Source: Streptomyces composti
GTDB taxonomy: Bacteria > Actinomycetota > Actinomycetes > Streptomycetales > Streptomycetaceae
DNA: 64,000 nucleotides
Direction: 5' to 3'
NCBI RefSeq assembly: GCF_012034205.1
Contig: NZ_JAATEM010000020.1
Span: 62,001-126,000, forward strand
Every line of letters starts with the position of its first letter. Positions within the stretch are counted from its first letter, which is position 1. The notes under the pieces were generated by a model. That model was not told the origin of the DNA. It did no database searches and was given only the letters and a program-made list of their open reading frames with translations. This document shows positions 8,440 through 20,238 of this stretch, one piece after another. The position numbers were made by a program, and so were the translations under genes.

Positions 8440-11303
8440 CGTTCCTCCGTAAGCCTCAGGACCGCGCCGAGCCGTCGGCGCCCTCCCCACCAGGTCTCCA
8501 TGCCCACCGCCGTGAGCACCAGCAGCCCGAGACCGGCGCCGGCCGCGGCGGCGAGCAGCGGGTCGGGGGCGGTGCCGGGGGTGCCGGGTCCGCCGGTGAA
8601 CTCGTCGAGGCGCAGGGCGGGTTCGAGCAGCACCGGCAGCATCAGGCCCAGCGCGCCGCCGCCGACGAGGGCGGCCAGCACCATCGGGAGCAGTTGCAGC
8701 AGATGCAGCGCCGAGGTGGCGCCGCAGTTCAGTCCGAGGGTGCGCAGATGGGCGGCGGTGCGGACGCGGGCCGGGGCGGACAGCAGAAGATCGAGGAGGA
8801 GTGCCGGCAGGGCGAGGGCGACGGCGAGAGCGGTACAGCCGGTGTGGGCGGTCACGAGCACACGGATCAGACCGTCGGACGACGCCTCGGCCTCCTCCTC
8901 GGCGCGGATCCGCAGTTCACCGAGGGCGGCGGCGGACGCCGCCTCGGGCACGACCGCGCGCAGCTCCCGCACGTCCAGCCGGGGGCCGTAGAGCAGCAAT
9001 GCGGTCTGCTCGTAGTCGCCCGGGTCGATGGCGGTGAGCGCCCGGTTGTCGGTGAGCAGCATGCGGTCCCGGGCCGTGGTGGAGCTGCGCACCGGGCCGA
9101 GGGCCGGGTCGCGCAGTACCTCGGCGGGGAGCCGTCCGACGACCCGCAGCCGCAGCTTTCTGCCGTGCGAGACGATGGTGAGCGCCTCGCCGGTGCGGGC
9201 GTCGGAGGCCAGGACGGGGATGTCCCCGCCTGACGGCGCGGTGGATCCGATGCGGGCCGCCGCCAGGGCCCGCCCCGCCTCCGAGTCGGGGGACGCGGCG
9301 CGGAGCCGGTCGCCGTCCACGGCGAGGAGGCTGCCGACGCCGTGGCGTTCGCCGCTCGTCGCGCTTGTCGGGTCGACCCGCAGCTGCCGCACCCGCACGG
9401 TGCTCTCCACCCCGCGGGCCCGGGCGAGCCGTTCGGCGACGCCGGGATGGTGGGCCGCACCCAGGTACGCGGCGTCGGCGCCGGCCTGCCAGGCCGCGGC
9501 CGTGCGGCGGGCGTCGGCGAGCGTGCCGACGACGATCCCGCCGGAGACCGCGCCGGCCAGGGTCACCACGAGGACCAGCAGGGCCAGGGCGCGGGCCGGG
9601 GCCTCCTTGGCGGCGCGGGACAGCGCGATCAGCGCCACCGCGCCACGCCCGCGCGCCGCCCAGCGGGCCGCGAGCCGCACCGGCAGCGGGTAGCAGCGCA
9701 GCAGGACGGCGACGACGGCCAGGCCCAGCAGGGCCGGCACCGCGGCGAGCAGCGGATCGGGCCCGGCGCCGGCGGTGCCCCGGGTGCGCAGCGCCGCCAC
9801 CCCGGCCGCGGCGAGGAGGAGGACGAGCAGTTCGGCGACGATTCTGCGTCCGCCACGGCGCGGGCCGGGGGCGTCCTGCCGGGTGCGCGCGGTCCGGTCG
9901 CGCAGCGCGTACCAGGTGAGGGCGGGCAGCAGCAGCCAGACGAGCACGGCGACACCGGCGCCGTAGTGGTCGGCGGGTGCGGCAGGCGGAAGGGAGCGGG
10001 CCGCGGTGAGGCCGGCGGCGAGCCCGGCGAGGGCGGCGGGCGCGGTGTGCGCGGCCCGGGTGAGCGCCAACCGGTGGGCACTGGCGCCGCGGGCGCGCTG
10101 CAGTCGGTGGACGTCGAGACGGCGGCGGAGGGCGAGCAGGGCTGTGGCCACGACGGTGAGCACCCCGACGGCGAGCAGCGAGGCGAGCGCGAAGGAGATC
10201 ACCACGCGGCCGTGCCGCCACTGCCGGCCGAAGGTGTCGAGGGAGTCGAGCAGCGGTGTGCGGTCGTCCAGGCTCGAGGCCGCGTGGTCGCCGATCCTGC
10301 AGTACATGCCGCCGAAGCTGCCGATGTCGCCGCAGTAGGCGGTGCGCGCGTCGTCCGGATACCGGGTGAGCAGCCGGCGCAGTTCCTTCCGGCCCTCCTC
10401 GCCGGCGAAGCGCGCGGCGGCGGCCACGTCGAGATCGAGGCGCAGGCTCCAGTCGGCGGTGAGGGTGACTCCGGTCCGGTCCTGGAGCGTGGTGAGGGTG
10501 CGCGGTGCGACCAGGGCCCGGGCCTCCCACCGCGGCCCGGAGCCGTCGCGCGGGGGTTGCTGCGACGGGCGGGCCAGCAGCGGCTGTTCGCGCCAGAGCC
10601 GGGCGCCGGGTCCCGAGCCCCGCTCGTCGGCGGTGAAGAAGCCGACGACCACGGCCGTCGCCCCGGCGGGTTCCAACGAGCCGGGCCGCAGCGGCAGTCG
10701 CTGTCCCAGGCGCAGCTTCAGCGTGTCGCGGGTGCGGGTGGAGAAGGCGACCTCGATCGTCCGGCTCCGCGGGTCGGGCGGCCGTCCCTCGGCGTAGACG
10801 GCGCGGCCGGGCGCGTCGGAGGCGTGGATCAGGCCGAGGGCGGTCTCCCGGCCGGCGGTGCGGATGCCGACGGAGGCCAGCTCGACGCGGGTGGCGTAGG
10901 GGGCGAGCCGGCCTTTCAGCGGGCCGGGTACCGCGTTGCCGATGACGGTGGTGGCCGCGTGCAGGCCCTCGCCGAGACCGGTGGCGAGGTCGCGGGGGCC
11001 CCGCCGGGTCGCCGGCTCGAACCGGGCGCTGAGACGCAGGCCGGGCGCCGACCGCTGTGCCTGGTCCAGGCGTGCGGTGAGCGCCTCTCCGGCGAACCGG
11101 TCGAGCAGGGCGGGGGCGCCGGCGGCGACGGCGCTGAGCAGGGCGATCAGCAGGGTCGTGCAGACCAGCAGCGGCAGCTCGGCCCGCATCTCGCGCAGGG
11201 CTGCGGGGGCGCGGGGCGGGCGCCTCTCCGGGGTGGCGGGGGCATGGGTCCGGCGCCTCCCCGGGATGGCGGGGGCGCGGGGCGGGCGCTGTGTCCGTCT
11301 CAT
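8436..11303 (-). CDS. FtsX-like ABC transporter permease (second permease)
   Basis: A 955-aa integral membrane permease of the FtsX/MacB superfamily. A hydrophobic helix follows a basic, proline-rich N-terminus (LPLLVCTTLLIALLSAVAAG). A large extracytoplasmic domain and two clusters of transmembrane helices follow, near residues 320-560 (VVISFALASLLAVGVLTVVA, LALLVLVVTLAGAVSGGIVV) and 830-940. The ATG at 11303 overlaps the preceding permease stop as ATGA, so start choice is firm. Two oversized permeases plus one ATPase with stop/start overlaps form one operon. The family extrudes lipids, lipoproteins or peptides; the substrate here is unknown. Confidence 0.85.
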   Translation of the reverse strand: MRRTQRPPRAPAIPGRRRTHAPATPERRPPRAPAALREMRAELPLLVCTTLLIALLSAVAAGAPALLDRFAGEALTARLDQAQRSAPGLRLSARFEPATRRGPRDLATGLGEGLHAATTVIGNAVPGPLKGRLAPYATRVELASVGIRTAGRETALGLIHASDAPGRAVYAEGRPPDPRSRTIEVAFSTRTRDTLKLRLGQRLPLRPGSLEPAGATAVVVGFFTADERGSGPGARLWREQPLLARPSQQPPRDGSGPRWEARALVAPRTLTTLQDRTGVTLTADWSLRLDLDVAAAARFAGEEGRKELRRLLTRYPDDARTAYCGDIGSFGGMYCRIGDHAASSLDDRTPLLDSLDTFGRQWRHGRVVISFALASLLAVGVLTVVATALLALRRRLDVHRLQRARGASAHRLALTRAAHTAPAALAGLAAGLTAARSLPPAAPADHYGAGVAVLVWLLLPALTWYALRDRTARTRQDAPGPRRGGRRIVAELLVLLLAAAGVAALRTRGTAGAGPDPLLAAVPALLGLAVVAVLLRCYPLPVRLAARWAARGRGAVALIALSRAAKEAPARALALLVLVVTLAGAVSGGIVVGTLADARRTAAAWQAGADAAYLGAAHHPGVAERLARARGVESTVRVRQLRVDPTSATSGERHGVGSLLAVDGDRLRAASPDSEAGRALAAARIGSTAPSGGDIPVLASDARTGEALTIVSHGRKLRLRVVGRLPAEVLRDPALGPVRSSTTARDRMLLTDNRALTAIDPGDYEQTALLLYGPRLDVRELRAVVPEAASAAALGELRIRAEEEAEASSDGLIRVLVTAHTGCTALAVALALPALLLDLLLSAPARVRTAAHLRTLGLNCGATSALHLLQLLPMVLAALVGGGALGLMLPVLLEPALRLDEFTGGPGTPGTAPDPLLAAAAGAGLGLLVLTAVGMETWWGGRRRLGAVLRLTEER

Positions 11304-14300
11304 CGGTCCTCCCCCGCGCGCAGCACCCGGGCCGGGTCGATGCGGCCCAGGAAGCGGGCGGCGACGGTGACGACCGCGCAGATCAGCAGGGTCGTCGCGG
11401 TCGCGGTGCAGGTGACGCGCAGCCAGGGGACGTCGGTGAGCAGGGCGGGGTGGACGGGCGCACCGGTGTCGTCGACGGTGACCAGCGGGGTGATCGTCGC
11501 GGCCAGCCCGGTGCCCAGCAGGGTGCCGAGCAGGGCGGCGACGGCGGCCAGGGCGAGCTGCTCGGTCCACAGGCAGGCGGCGAGCTGGCGGCGGCGCAGG
11601 CCGAGGGCGCGCAGCAGGGCGAATTCGCCCGCCCGGGCGCGCGCGGAGAGGGCGGTGTGCAGGGTGAAGCCCACCACGGCGAACGCCGGGGCGAGCAGCA
11701 GGCACAGGGTCAGCGCGCCGCGGGCGCCCTGGCGCAGCGGGTCGGCGGCCAGCAGCGCACGGGTGTGCGGGACGTCGGTGGCGGTGCCGAGGCGGGGGTC
11801 GGCGCGCACCGCGCGCAGTGCCGCCGAGGCGTCGTGCCCCTCGGCGGCCACCCACCATGCGGACTCCGCGCGGGGCAGCGCTCCGGAGAGGACCAGCTGG
11901 GCGGCGATCGCCCGGGAGTCGGCGAGCAGCCGGGGCCGGTCCCGGTCGGCCCCGGGCACCGCGTCGATCTCCCCGACGATCTTCAGGCGTGCGGTGCCGC
12001 CCTGGGCGGCCTGCAGGGTCACGGTGTCGCCGACGCGGACCACACCGGAGCCGAGCAGGGTGCGGTCGGCGAGCACGGGTGCGGCGGGGCGTCCCCTGGT
12101 GGTGTCGGTGCCCAGGCGGACGCTCCAGGTCGGGTACTTCAGGGCGGTGTCGGGTCCGCGCAGTACGGCGTCGAGGAGGGTGCCGGGCGCGCGCCGGTCG
12201 GAGCAGAGCACCGGGCCCGGGGCGGTGCCGGGGCGCCTCGGGGGCTTCGCGCCGGGGCATCCGGCGGCGTGCAGGTCGGGGCGGTCGGCGCGCAGGTCGT
12301 GCCAGCGGGCGGGCCGGGTCAGACCCGGCACGCGGTCGATGGTGAGCCGGTAGGTGCGCCGGGCCTTCTCACCGGTCATGCTCAGGCCGAGCTGCACGAT
12401 GCGCACGCCCTCGCCGGCCGGGGCGGGCACGTGCACGGTGCGGGGGGCGCCGCCGGTGTCCCGGAGACCGACCGTGCCCGAGTGGGTCAGGCCGTCGGCG
12501 TCGAGGAAGTGGACGGTCAGCCGGACGGGCCGGGGTTCGCCGGGGCCGTCCGCGGCGAGCCGGACGCGCAGCGGCAGGCGGCGCGGTGCCTCGGTGAGGG
12601 GCAGGCCGTGGGCGGGAACGGCACGGCCGAGCGGGGCCACGAGGTCGGCCACCGGCCGGTCGGCGAGGTCGCGCCGCAGGGCGGGTGCGGGACCGGTGGT
12701 GGTGTTGACGGCGGTGACGGCGACCCAGCTCTGGCCGAGGTAGCCGTCGGTCTCGGTCACGGGGGTGGTGGCTCGCGCGCCGGGCAGTGCGGCGTAGGCG
12801 CTGCGCCGGTCTGCGGGCGCCGGGCGTTCGCCGGGTGTGATGCGCAGGTCGGCGCCGAGCCGGAAGACGGCCTGGTCGTGGTCTCCGCGGTCGAGGACGG
12901 CGAGGGCGGTGCTGCTGAGGGCGGCCACGGCGAGGGCGAGCGTCACCAGTAGGGCCGGCCCGGCGTGCCGGCGGGCGCGGCGGGCGATCTGCCAGCCGCC
13001 CAGGGGCAGCACCAGGCCGGTGCCGGAGCGGGCCGCGGGGTCGGTGAGCCGGGCGATCAGCGGCAGGGCGCGCAGCACGAGGAGCGCGGCGGCGGTGGTC
13101 ATGGCCACCGGGGCGAGCACCAGCACCGGGTCGACGCCGCCGCGGGTCACCGGGGTGCGGTACCGGGCGAGCTGGAGCCAGCCCAGTACGGCGACGGCGG
13201 CGAGGCCCAGGTCGGCGCCGAACCGCTGGGCGGCGGCGAACCGCCCGAGACGCTGCCGCAGTGCGCGCAGGGCATGGCGGTCCCGGGCGGTCCGCAGCGT
13301 CGGCGGCAGCAGCGCGGCCGCGAACACGGCGACGGCGAGCAGCGCGGCCAGTCGTCCTGCGGGAACGTCGGCGGTCGCCGGAACGTCGCCCGGCAGCAGC
13401 CCTGCGCCGTCGAGCAGCCGCAGCAGCGGGCCGGCCAGGAAGGGCGCGGCCAGGCCCGCCGGCAGGGCGACGAGCGCCCCGAGGGCGCCGGTCGACCCGG
13501 CCAGCCGCCAGGTTCCGGCGCCCCGGGCGGCCAGCAGGGCGAGTTCGGTCCGCCGGTGCTCGGCGAGGCGGCGGGCGGTGAGGACGAGGGCGGCCGCGGC
13601 GAGGGCGGCGAGCAGGGTCGCGGGCATGTAGAGGCCGGCCCGGGTGACGGCGATGGGGGTGGTCAGGTCGTCGAGCGCGTCGTCCAGCGTGGACGACACC
13701 CGCAGCGGGGTCGTGGGGCGGGTGCCGCGGTAGACGGAGAGCGTGACGTCGCTGCCGCCGAACCGGTCGGCGCGCTCCGCCAGCGGCCCGATGTCGGCCA
13801 GGTGCAGCCGCCCGGCGTCGGGGACGCCCAGCCAGAGCGCACCGGTGTCCCGGGCGAGGGCGGGGGTGGCGGTGAGCGCCTGACGGGACATCAGGGCCAC
13901 GGAGTCGGAGGCGCCGAAGGTGACGCTGCCGAGGGCGGCCCAGACGGCGGGGCTGCGCTCGGCGGGCCGGTACAGGCCGACGACGCGCAGCCGGAGCCGG
14001 GGCCCCCCGGACGGCTGGATGCGCAGGTCGTCGCCGGGGCGGACGCCGAGTCCGGCCGCGAAGGCTTCGTGCAGCGCCGTCTCGGGCGTGCCGCCGGGGG
14101 CGGTCCTGGGCAGGCGTCCCGCCACCAGGGTGGTGTGCCGGGCCGCGTGCTGCAGGGCGGCGAGCGATACGCGGGTGTCGTCGCGGCGCCGGCCGGCCGC
14201 CTCGGTGAGGCTCAGCTGGGCGGAGCGGGCGGCGGGGACCCGGAGCGCGGACCAGGTGTGGTGCGGTACGCCGCCGAAGGCGCGGTCCACGGCGTCGCGC

Positions 14301-14524
14301 ACCAGCCCGTCCACCCGCCCGGCGTCCTGCTGCCGGTACGGGCCGCTGACGCCGATCACGGCGTCGGGGTCACGGGCGAGCCGGCGCTGGGCCCCTCCCT
14401 CGACGGCCTGCTCGGTGAGGGCGGCGAGTGCGGCGAGCACGGTGGCGGCGAGCAGCACGGCGAGATGCGCGGCGACCAGCACCAGGGCGTGCTGCCGTAC
14501 CGCCCGCACCGCCGCCGGCGGCAT
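11300..14524 (-). CDS. FtsX-like ABC transporter permease (first permease)
   Basis: A 1074-aa FtsX/MacB-superfamily permease and first gene of the three-gene ABC operon. An N-terminal transmembrane helix (LVLVAAHLAVLLAATVLAAL) precedes a long periplasm-side domain with YRQQDAGRVDGLVRDAVDRA. A middle group of helices follows (MPATLLAALAAAALVLTARR onward), then a second extracellular domain and a C-terminal block (ALTLCLLLAPAFAVVGFTLH; LALAAVAALLGTLLGTGLAA). This is the duplicated FtsX layout. The ATG at 14524 is taken as start, although an in-frame GTG 48 nt upstream cannot be excluded. Its stop overlaps the next permease start. Confidence 0.8.
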   Translation of the reverse strand: MPPAAVRAVRQHALVLVAAHLAVLLAATVLAALAALTEQAVEGGAQRRLARDPDAVIGVSGPYRQQDAGRVDGLVRDAVDRAFGGVPHHTWSALRVPAARSAQLSLTEAAGRRRDDTRVSLAALQHAARHTTLVAGRLPRTAPGGTPETALHEAFAAGLGVRPGDDLRIQPSGGPRLRLRVVGLYRPAERSPAVWAALGSVTFGASDSVALMSRQALTATPALARDTGALWLGVPDAGRLHLADIGPLAERADRFGGSDVTLSVYRGTRPTTPLRVSSTLDDALDDLTTPIAVTRAGLYMPATLLAALAAAALVLTARRLAEHRRTELALLAARGAGTWRLAGSTGALGALVALPAGLAAPFLAGPLLRLLDGAGLLPGDVPATADVPAGRLAALLAVAVFAAALLPPTLRTARDRHALRALRQRLGRFAAAQRFGADLGLAAVAVLGWLQLARYRTPVTRGGVDPVLVLAPVAMTTAAALLVLRALPLIARLTDPAARSGTGLVLPLGGWQIARRARRHAGPALLVTLALAVAALSSTALAVLDRGDHDQAVFRLGADLRITPGERPAPADRRSAYAALPGARATTPVTETDGYLGQSWVAVTAVNTTTGPAPALRRDLADRPVADLVAPLGRAVPAHGLPLTEAPRRLPLRVRLAADGPGEPRPVRLTVHFLDADGLTHSGTVGLRDTGGAPRTVHVPAPAGEGVRIVQLGLSMTGEKARRTYRLTIDRVPGLTRPARWHDLRADRPDLHAAGCPGAKPPRRPGTAPGPVLCSDRRAPGTLLDAVLRGPDTALKYPTWSVRLGTDTTRGRPAAPVLADRTLLGSGVVRVGDTVTLQAAQGGTARLKIVGEIDAVPGADRDRPRLLADSRAIAAQLVLSGALPRAESAWWVAAEGHDASAALRAVRADPRLGTATDVPHTRALLAADPLRQGARGALTLCLLLAPAFAVVGFTLHTALSARARAGEFALLRALGLRRRQLAACLWTEQLALAAVAALLGTLLGTGLAATITPLVTVDDTGAPVHPALLTDVPWLRVTCTATATTLLICAVVTVAARFLGRIDPARVLRAGEDR

Positions 14525-14759
14525 ACGTCGCCCGCTCAACTCCCCCGTCTCCCCCCGTCCGTGGACCGCCACAGTATGGTCCGGCCGCCCGGGCCGGGCA
14601 ATCGTCCCGACGGACTCCCGGGGGACGCGCCGGGAGCGGGCGCCGGGACCCGGCGGGGCGGGGAGGAAGGCAGCCGGGGCCGGGCGGCGGGGGTGGCGCG
14701 GCCGGTCAGGACGGGTACCCGGGTGGCAGGCGACCGACTGCCCGAGGGAGTGACACGGC

Positions 14760-15527
14760 ATGCTCTCCGAAACCGTGACGGTCCCCGCGCAGGGGCCGGA
14801 CCGGGCGGCCCTGCCCGGCGATCTGGTCCTTCCCGAGGAGCCCCGGGGGGTGGTGCTGTTCGCGCACGGCAGCGGCAGCTCGCGGTTCAGCCCCCGCAAC
14901 CGGGCGGTCGCCGAGGAGCTGCAGCGGGCCGGGCACGGGGCGCTGCTGCTGGATCTGCTCACCGAGGACGAGGAGCGCGACGACCTGCTGACCGCGCGGC
15001 ACCGCTTCGACATCGGCCTGCTCGCCGGCCGGCTGGCCGGCACGATCGACTGGCTTCGGCGGCGACCGGACACCGCGGGGCTCCCGGTGGGCCTGTTCGG
15101 GGCGAGCACGGGTGCGGCGGCGGCGCTGGTGGCGGCGGCCGAGCGTCCGGAACGGGTGTCGGCCGTGGTGTCCCGGGGCGGGCGTCCGGATCTGGCGGGC
15201 GGGGCGCTGGAGCGGGTGGCGGCGCCGGTGCTGCTCATCGTGGGCGGCGACGACCGGACGGTGCTCGGTCTGAACCGTGCGGCGGCGGCCGGGCTGCGGG
15301 TGACGCACGAGATCCACGTGGTGCCGGGAGCGACCCATCTGTTCCCGGAGCCGGGTGCGCTGGAGGAGGTGGCGCGGGCCGCCGCCGGATGGTTCGGGCC
15401 GCTGGCTCGCGGCGTCCTAGCGACACGTTCTGGAGACACGGCGCCCTGGAGACATATGGTTACCGAATGCCCCGGACTCGGCACAGGCCTCCCGGTCGAT
15501 CCCGTTGGGGGGCGGGCCCGTGTATGA
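14760..15527 (+). CDS. Dienelactone-hydrolase-family / alpha-beta hydrolase
   Basis: A 255-aa alpha/beta hydrolase. It shows VVLFAHGSGSSR (oxyanion region), the nucleophile elbow GLFGASTGAAAA (G-A-S-T-G), LLIVGGDDRTV (acid) and VVPGATHLF (catalytic His). This subgroup is often annotated as a phosphoribosyltransferase-associated or dienelactone hydrolase; the substrate is unknown. The fold ends near WFGPLAR, about residue 217. A further 38 residues of low similarity run into the start of terC. They may be a recent read-through extension, since a TAG lies in another frame at 15419. The neighbouring terC overlaps its 3' end. Confidence 0.8.
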   Translation: MLSETVTVPAQGPDRAALPGDLVLPEEPRGVVLFAHGSGSSRFSPRNRAVAEELQRAGHGALLLDLLTEDEERDDLLTARHRFDIGLLAGRLAGTIDWLRRRPDTAGLPVGLFGASTGAAAALVAAAERPERVSAVVSRGGRPDLAGGALERVAAPVLLIVGGDDRTVLGLNRAAAAGLRVTHEIHVVPGATHLFPEPGALEEVARAAAGWFGPLARGVLATRSGDTAPWRHMVTECPGLGTGLPVDPVGGRARV

Positions 15528-16530
15528 CGTGCCGCTGTGGCTGTGGCTGGTGTTCGCCGTCATCGTGCTGGCGTCGCTGGCGGTGGATCTGCTGGCGCAC
15601 CGGCAGACGCATGTCATCGGATTCCGTGAGGCCGCGGTGTGGAGTGCCTGGTGGGTGGGCCTGGCGGTCCTCTTCGGCGGGGTGGTGTTCCTCGTGGTGG
15701 GGACGCGGCCCGGGGTGGAATACACCACCGCCTGGCTGCTGGAGAAGAGCCTGTCGGTCGACAACCTCTTCGTCTTCGCGCTGATTTTCAGCTATTTCAA
15801 GGTGCCGCGCGAGCACCAGCACCGGGTGCTGTTCCTCGGCGTGCTCGGCGCGCTGGTCTTCCGCGGGCTGTTTCTCGCGGCCGGTGTGGCGGTGGTCAGC
15901 CGCTTCACCGCGGTGCTTTTCGTCTTCGCCGCCGTCCTCTTCTACAGCACCTACAAGATCCTCCACGGGGAGGACGAGAGTTTCGACCCGGGCCGGAGCT
16001 TCGCGGTGCGGCTGCTGCGCAAGGTCGTTCCGGTGCGGGACGAATACGCGGGGGCGCGGTTCTTCGTGAAGGAGGCCGGGAGGCGCGTGGCCACGCCGCT
16101 GCTCGCGGTGGTCGCCGCGATCGAGGCCGCGGACCTGGTGTTCGCGGTGGACAGCGTGCCGGCCGTGCTGGCCGTGAGCAGCGACGCCTTCATCGTCTAC
16201 ACCAGCAACGCTTTCGCGATCCTCGGGCTGCGCGCCCTGTATTTCCTGCTGGCCGGACTGCTCGACCGCTTCCGCCATCTGAGTCAGGGCCTGGCGCTGA
16301 TCCTTTCCTTCATCGCCGTCAAGCTCATCATGCAGGCCTCCCACAAACTGATCACCCCGGCCGTTCCCGAGGTGCCCTCATGGCTCAGTCTCTGCGTGAT
16401 CGTGGTCGTGCTGAGCGTCTCCGTGGCGGTCAGCCTGACGCGGCCGGTGACCGCGGAGGATTCCGGGAAAACGCGACCCGCCGATGTTTCCGCGCCGGAG
16501 GACCCTCCCGGCCCTCCCGAAAAGCATTAA
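15520..16530 (+). CDS. TerC family integral membrane protein
   Basis: A 336-aa polytopic membrane protein of the TerC/Alx family, linked to tellurite resistance and to metal (manganese) export at translocons. It has nine or so helices, with acidic residues inside membrane segments: VDLLAHR, the signature SLSVDNLFVFALIFSYF, and AIEAADLVFAVDSVPAVLAV. These Asp-rich helices are the family's metal path. The GTG at 15520 is preferred because GGGGGG lies about 8 nt upstream; a TTG at 15505 is the alternative. It overlaps the preceding hydrolase by 8 nt, so it may be co-translated. The C-terminal tail is short and charged. Confidence 0.92.
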   Translation: MYDVPLWLWLVFAVIVLASLAVDLLAHRQTHVIGFREAAVWSAWWVGLAVLFGGVVFLVVGTRPGVEYTTAWLLEKSLSVDNLFVFALIFSYFKVPREHQHRVLFLGVLGALVFRGLFLAAGVAVVSRFTAVLFVFAAVLFYSTYKILHGEDESFDPGRSFAVRLLRKVVPVRDEYAGARFFVKEAGRRVATPLLAVVAAIEAADLVFAVDSVPAVLAVSSDAFIVYTSNAFAILGLRALYFLLAGLLDRFRHLSQGLALILSFIAVKLIMQASHKLITPAVPEVPSWLSLCVIVVVLSVSVAVSLTRPVTAEDSGKTRPADVSAPEDPPGPPEKH

Positions 16531-16538
16531 AAACTGGG

Positions 16539-16553
16539 TAAAATCGGGGTATG
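16539..16553 (+). promoter_or_regulatory. -10 element for a leaderless zinc-ribbon gene
   Basis: TAAAAT (16539-16544) lies in an unusually A-rich patch and is followed by 6 nt and then the ATG at 16551, with no ribosome binding site. This indicates a leaderless transcript starting at the ATG. Confidence 0.55.
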
Positions 16554-16786
16554 AACCGTGAGCGGAGACACCGGGTGACGCTGCCCGCCGGTCAGGTCTG
16601 CCCGTCCTGCAAGCACCCTGTCGAGACGGTGGTCGAGCGTCACAAGACCATGGGCGTGTACGTGCCGCTGTGGGTGGCCGGGCCCTGCCGGAACCCGCAC
16701 TGCCCGCAGTACGAGCCGGAGGAGGCCCCCTCCGCCGAGGAGGAGGCCTCGCCCCGTGCAACGGAGACCGGGCAGGCCTCCCCGGG

Positions 16787-16802
<16 letters not shown>
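16551..16802 (+). CDS. Small zinc-ribbon-like protein
   Basis: An 83-aa protein with four cysteines in a C-x2-C ... C-x4-C pattern: [12 protein letters not shown], then [15 protein letters not shown]. This suggests one zinc site. The last 30 residues are acidic and disordered ([20 protein letters not shown]). The function is unknown and no named family was recognised. The gene has its own leaderless promoter and ends 16 nt inside the 3' end of the convergent UvrA-like gene, so the two transcripts are antisense at their ends. Confidence 0.7.
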
Positions 16803-19171
<2,369 letters not shown>

Positions 19172-19226
19172 CTTCTGACTCCTCGGACGGTTCTCGAACG
19201 GCTCGGCGGTGTCCATGACCGTCACG

Positions 19227-19673
<447 letters not shown>

Positions 19674-19743
19674 GCTTGCATCGTGCCACGACGGGGTGCG
19701 CCGCGCGTTCGAATGGCAGGGTCGCCCGGAGCGGGGCAGCGTG

Positions 19744-19760
19744 GTCGTAGGACCTACGAC
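19744..19760. promoter_or_regulatory. 17-bp palindrome upstream of the universal stress gene
   Basis: Perfect 8-bp arms (GTCGTAGG) around one central base, 17 nt before the universal stress gene start and between two divergent genes. The TAGGACCTA core vaguely recalls DosR/DevR-type boxes, which often control Usp genes, but it does not match that consensus well. Confidence 0.5.
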
Positions 19761-19777
19761 TTCCGTGTGAGGTGGCC

Positions 19778-20224
19778 ATGCAAGCCGATGAGCCGGTTCG
19801 TCTGGTGGTGGTCGGCGTGGACGGTTCCCCGTCGTCGTACGCCGCGCTGCGCTGGGCCGTGCGGTACGCGGACATGGTCGACGGTGAGGTGGAGGCGGTG
19901 CACGCCTGGGACACGCCGTCGGCGGTGGGCTGGACCGGGCCCGCCATCGACCCCGAGTTCGATCTGGAGCAGGCCAGGGAGCGGTTCACGGAGGAGCTCA
20001 ACGCCGTCTTCCCGGACGGGCGGCCGCCCCGGCTGCGGGAGCGGCTGGTGGAGGGGGACCCGTCGGAGGCGCTGATCCGGGCCTCCGAGCGGGCCGAACT
20101 GCTGGTGGTGGGTCACCGCGGCCGGGGCGGGTTCGCGCGGGCCATGCTGGGCTCGGTCAGCCAGCGCTGTGCCCAGCACGCCGCCTGCCCCGTGGTCGTG
20201 GTGCGTGAGGGCCACCGGGTCTGA
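19778..20224 (+). CDS. Universal stress protein, UspA family
   Basis: A 148-aa single-domain Usp. It has the N-terminal VVVGVDGSPSSYAALRWAV and the C-terminal nucleotide-binding signature VVGHRGRGGFARAMLGSVSQ with CPVVVVR. The GxxGxG-9xG-[S/T] ATP-binding pattern is present, so it is likely an ATP-binding Usp. Such proteins accumulate under oxygen or nutrient stress. The ATG at 19778 is preferred over a GTG six bases upstream because AGG (19770-19772) is then correctly spaced. Its 3' end is 14 nt from the convergent hypX stop. Confidence 0.92.
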   Translation: MQADEPVRLVVVGVDGSPSSYAALRWAVRYADMVDGEVEAVHAWDTPSAVGWTGPAIDPEFDLEQARERFTEELNAVFPDGRPPRLRERLVEGDPSEALIRASERAELLVVGHRGRGGFARAMLGSVSQRCAQHAACPVVVVREGHRV

Positions 20225-20238
20225 CGCCGGCGCCCCGG

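Noticed and set aside
9342-12353. A 1003-codon open frame on the plus strand opposite the ABC permeases
   Set aside because: It is Gly/Ala/Arg/Gln-rich text without domains and lies antisense to two clear permease genes. In this GC-rich DNA, long mirror frames arise automatically.
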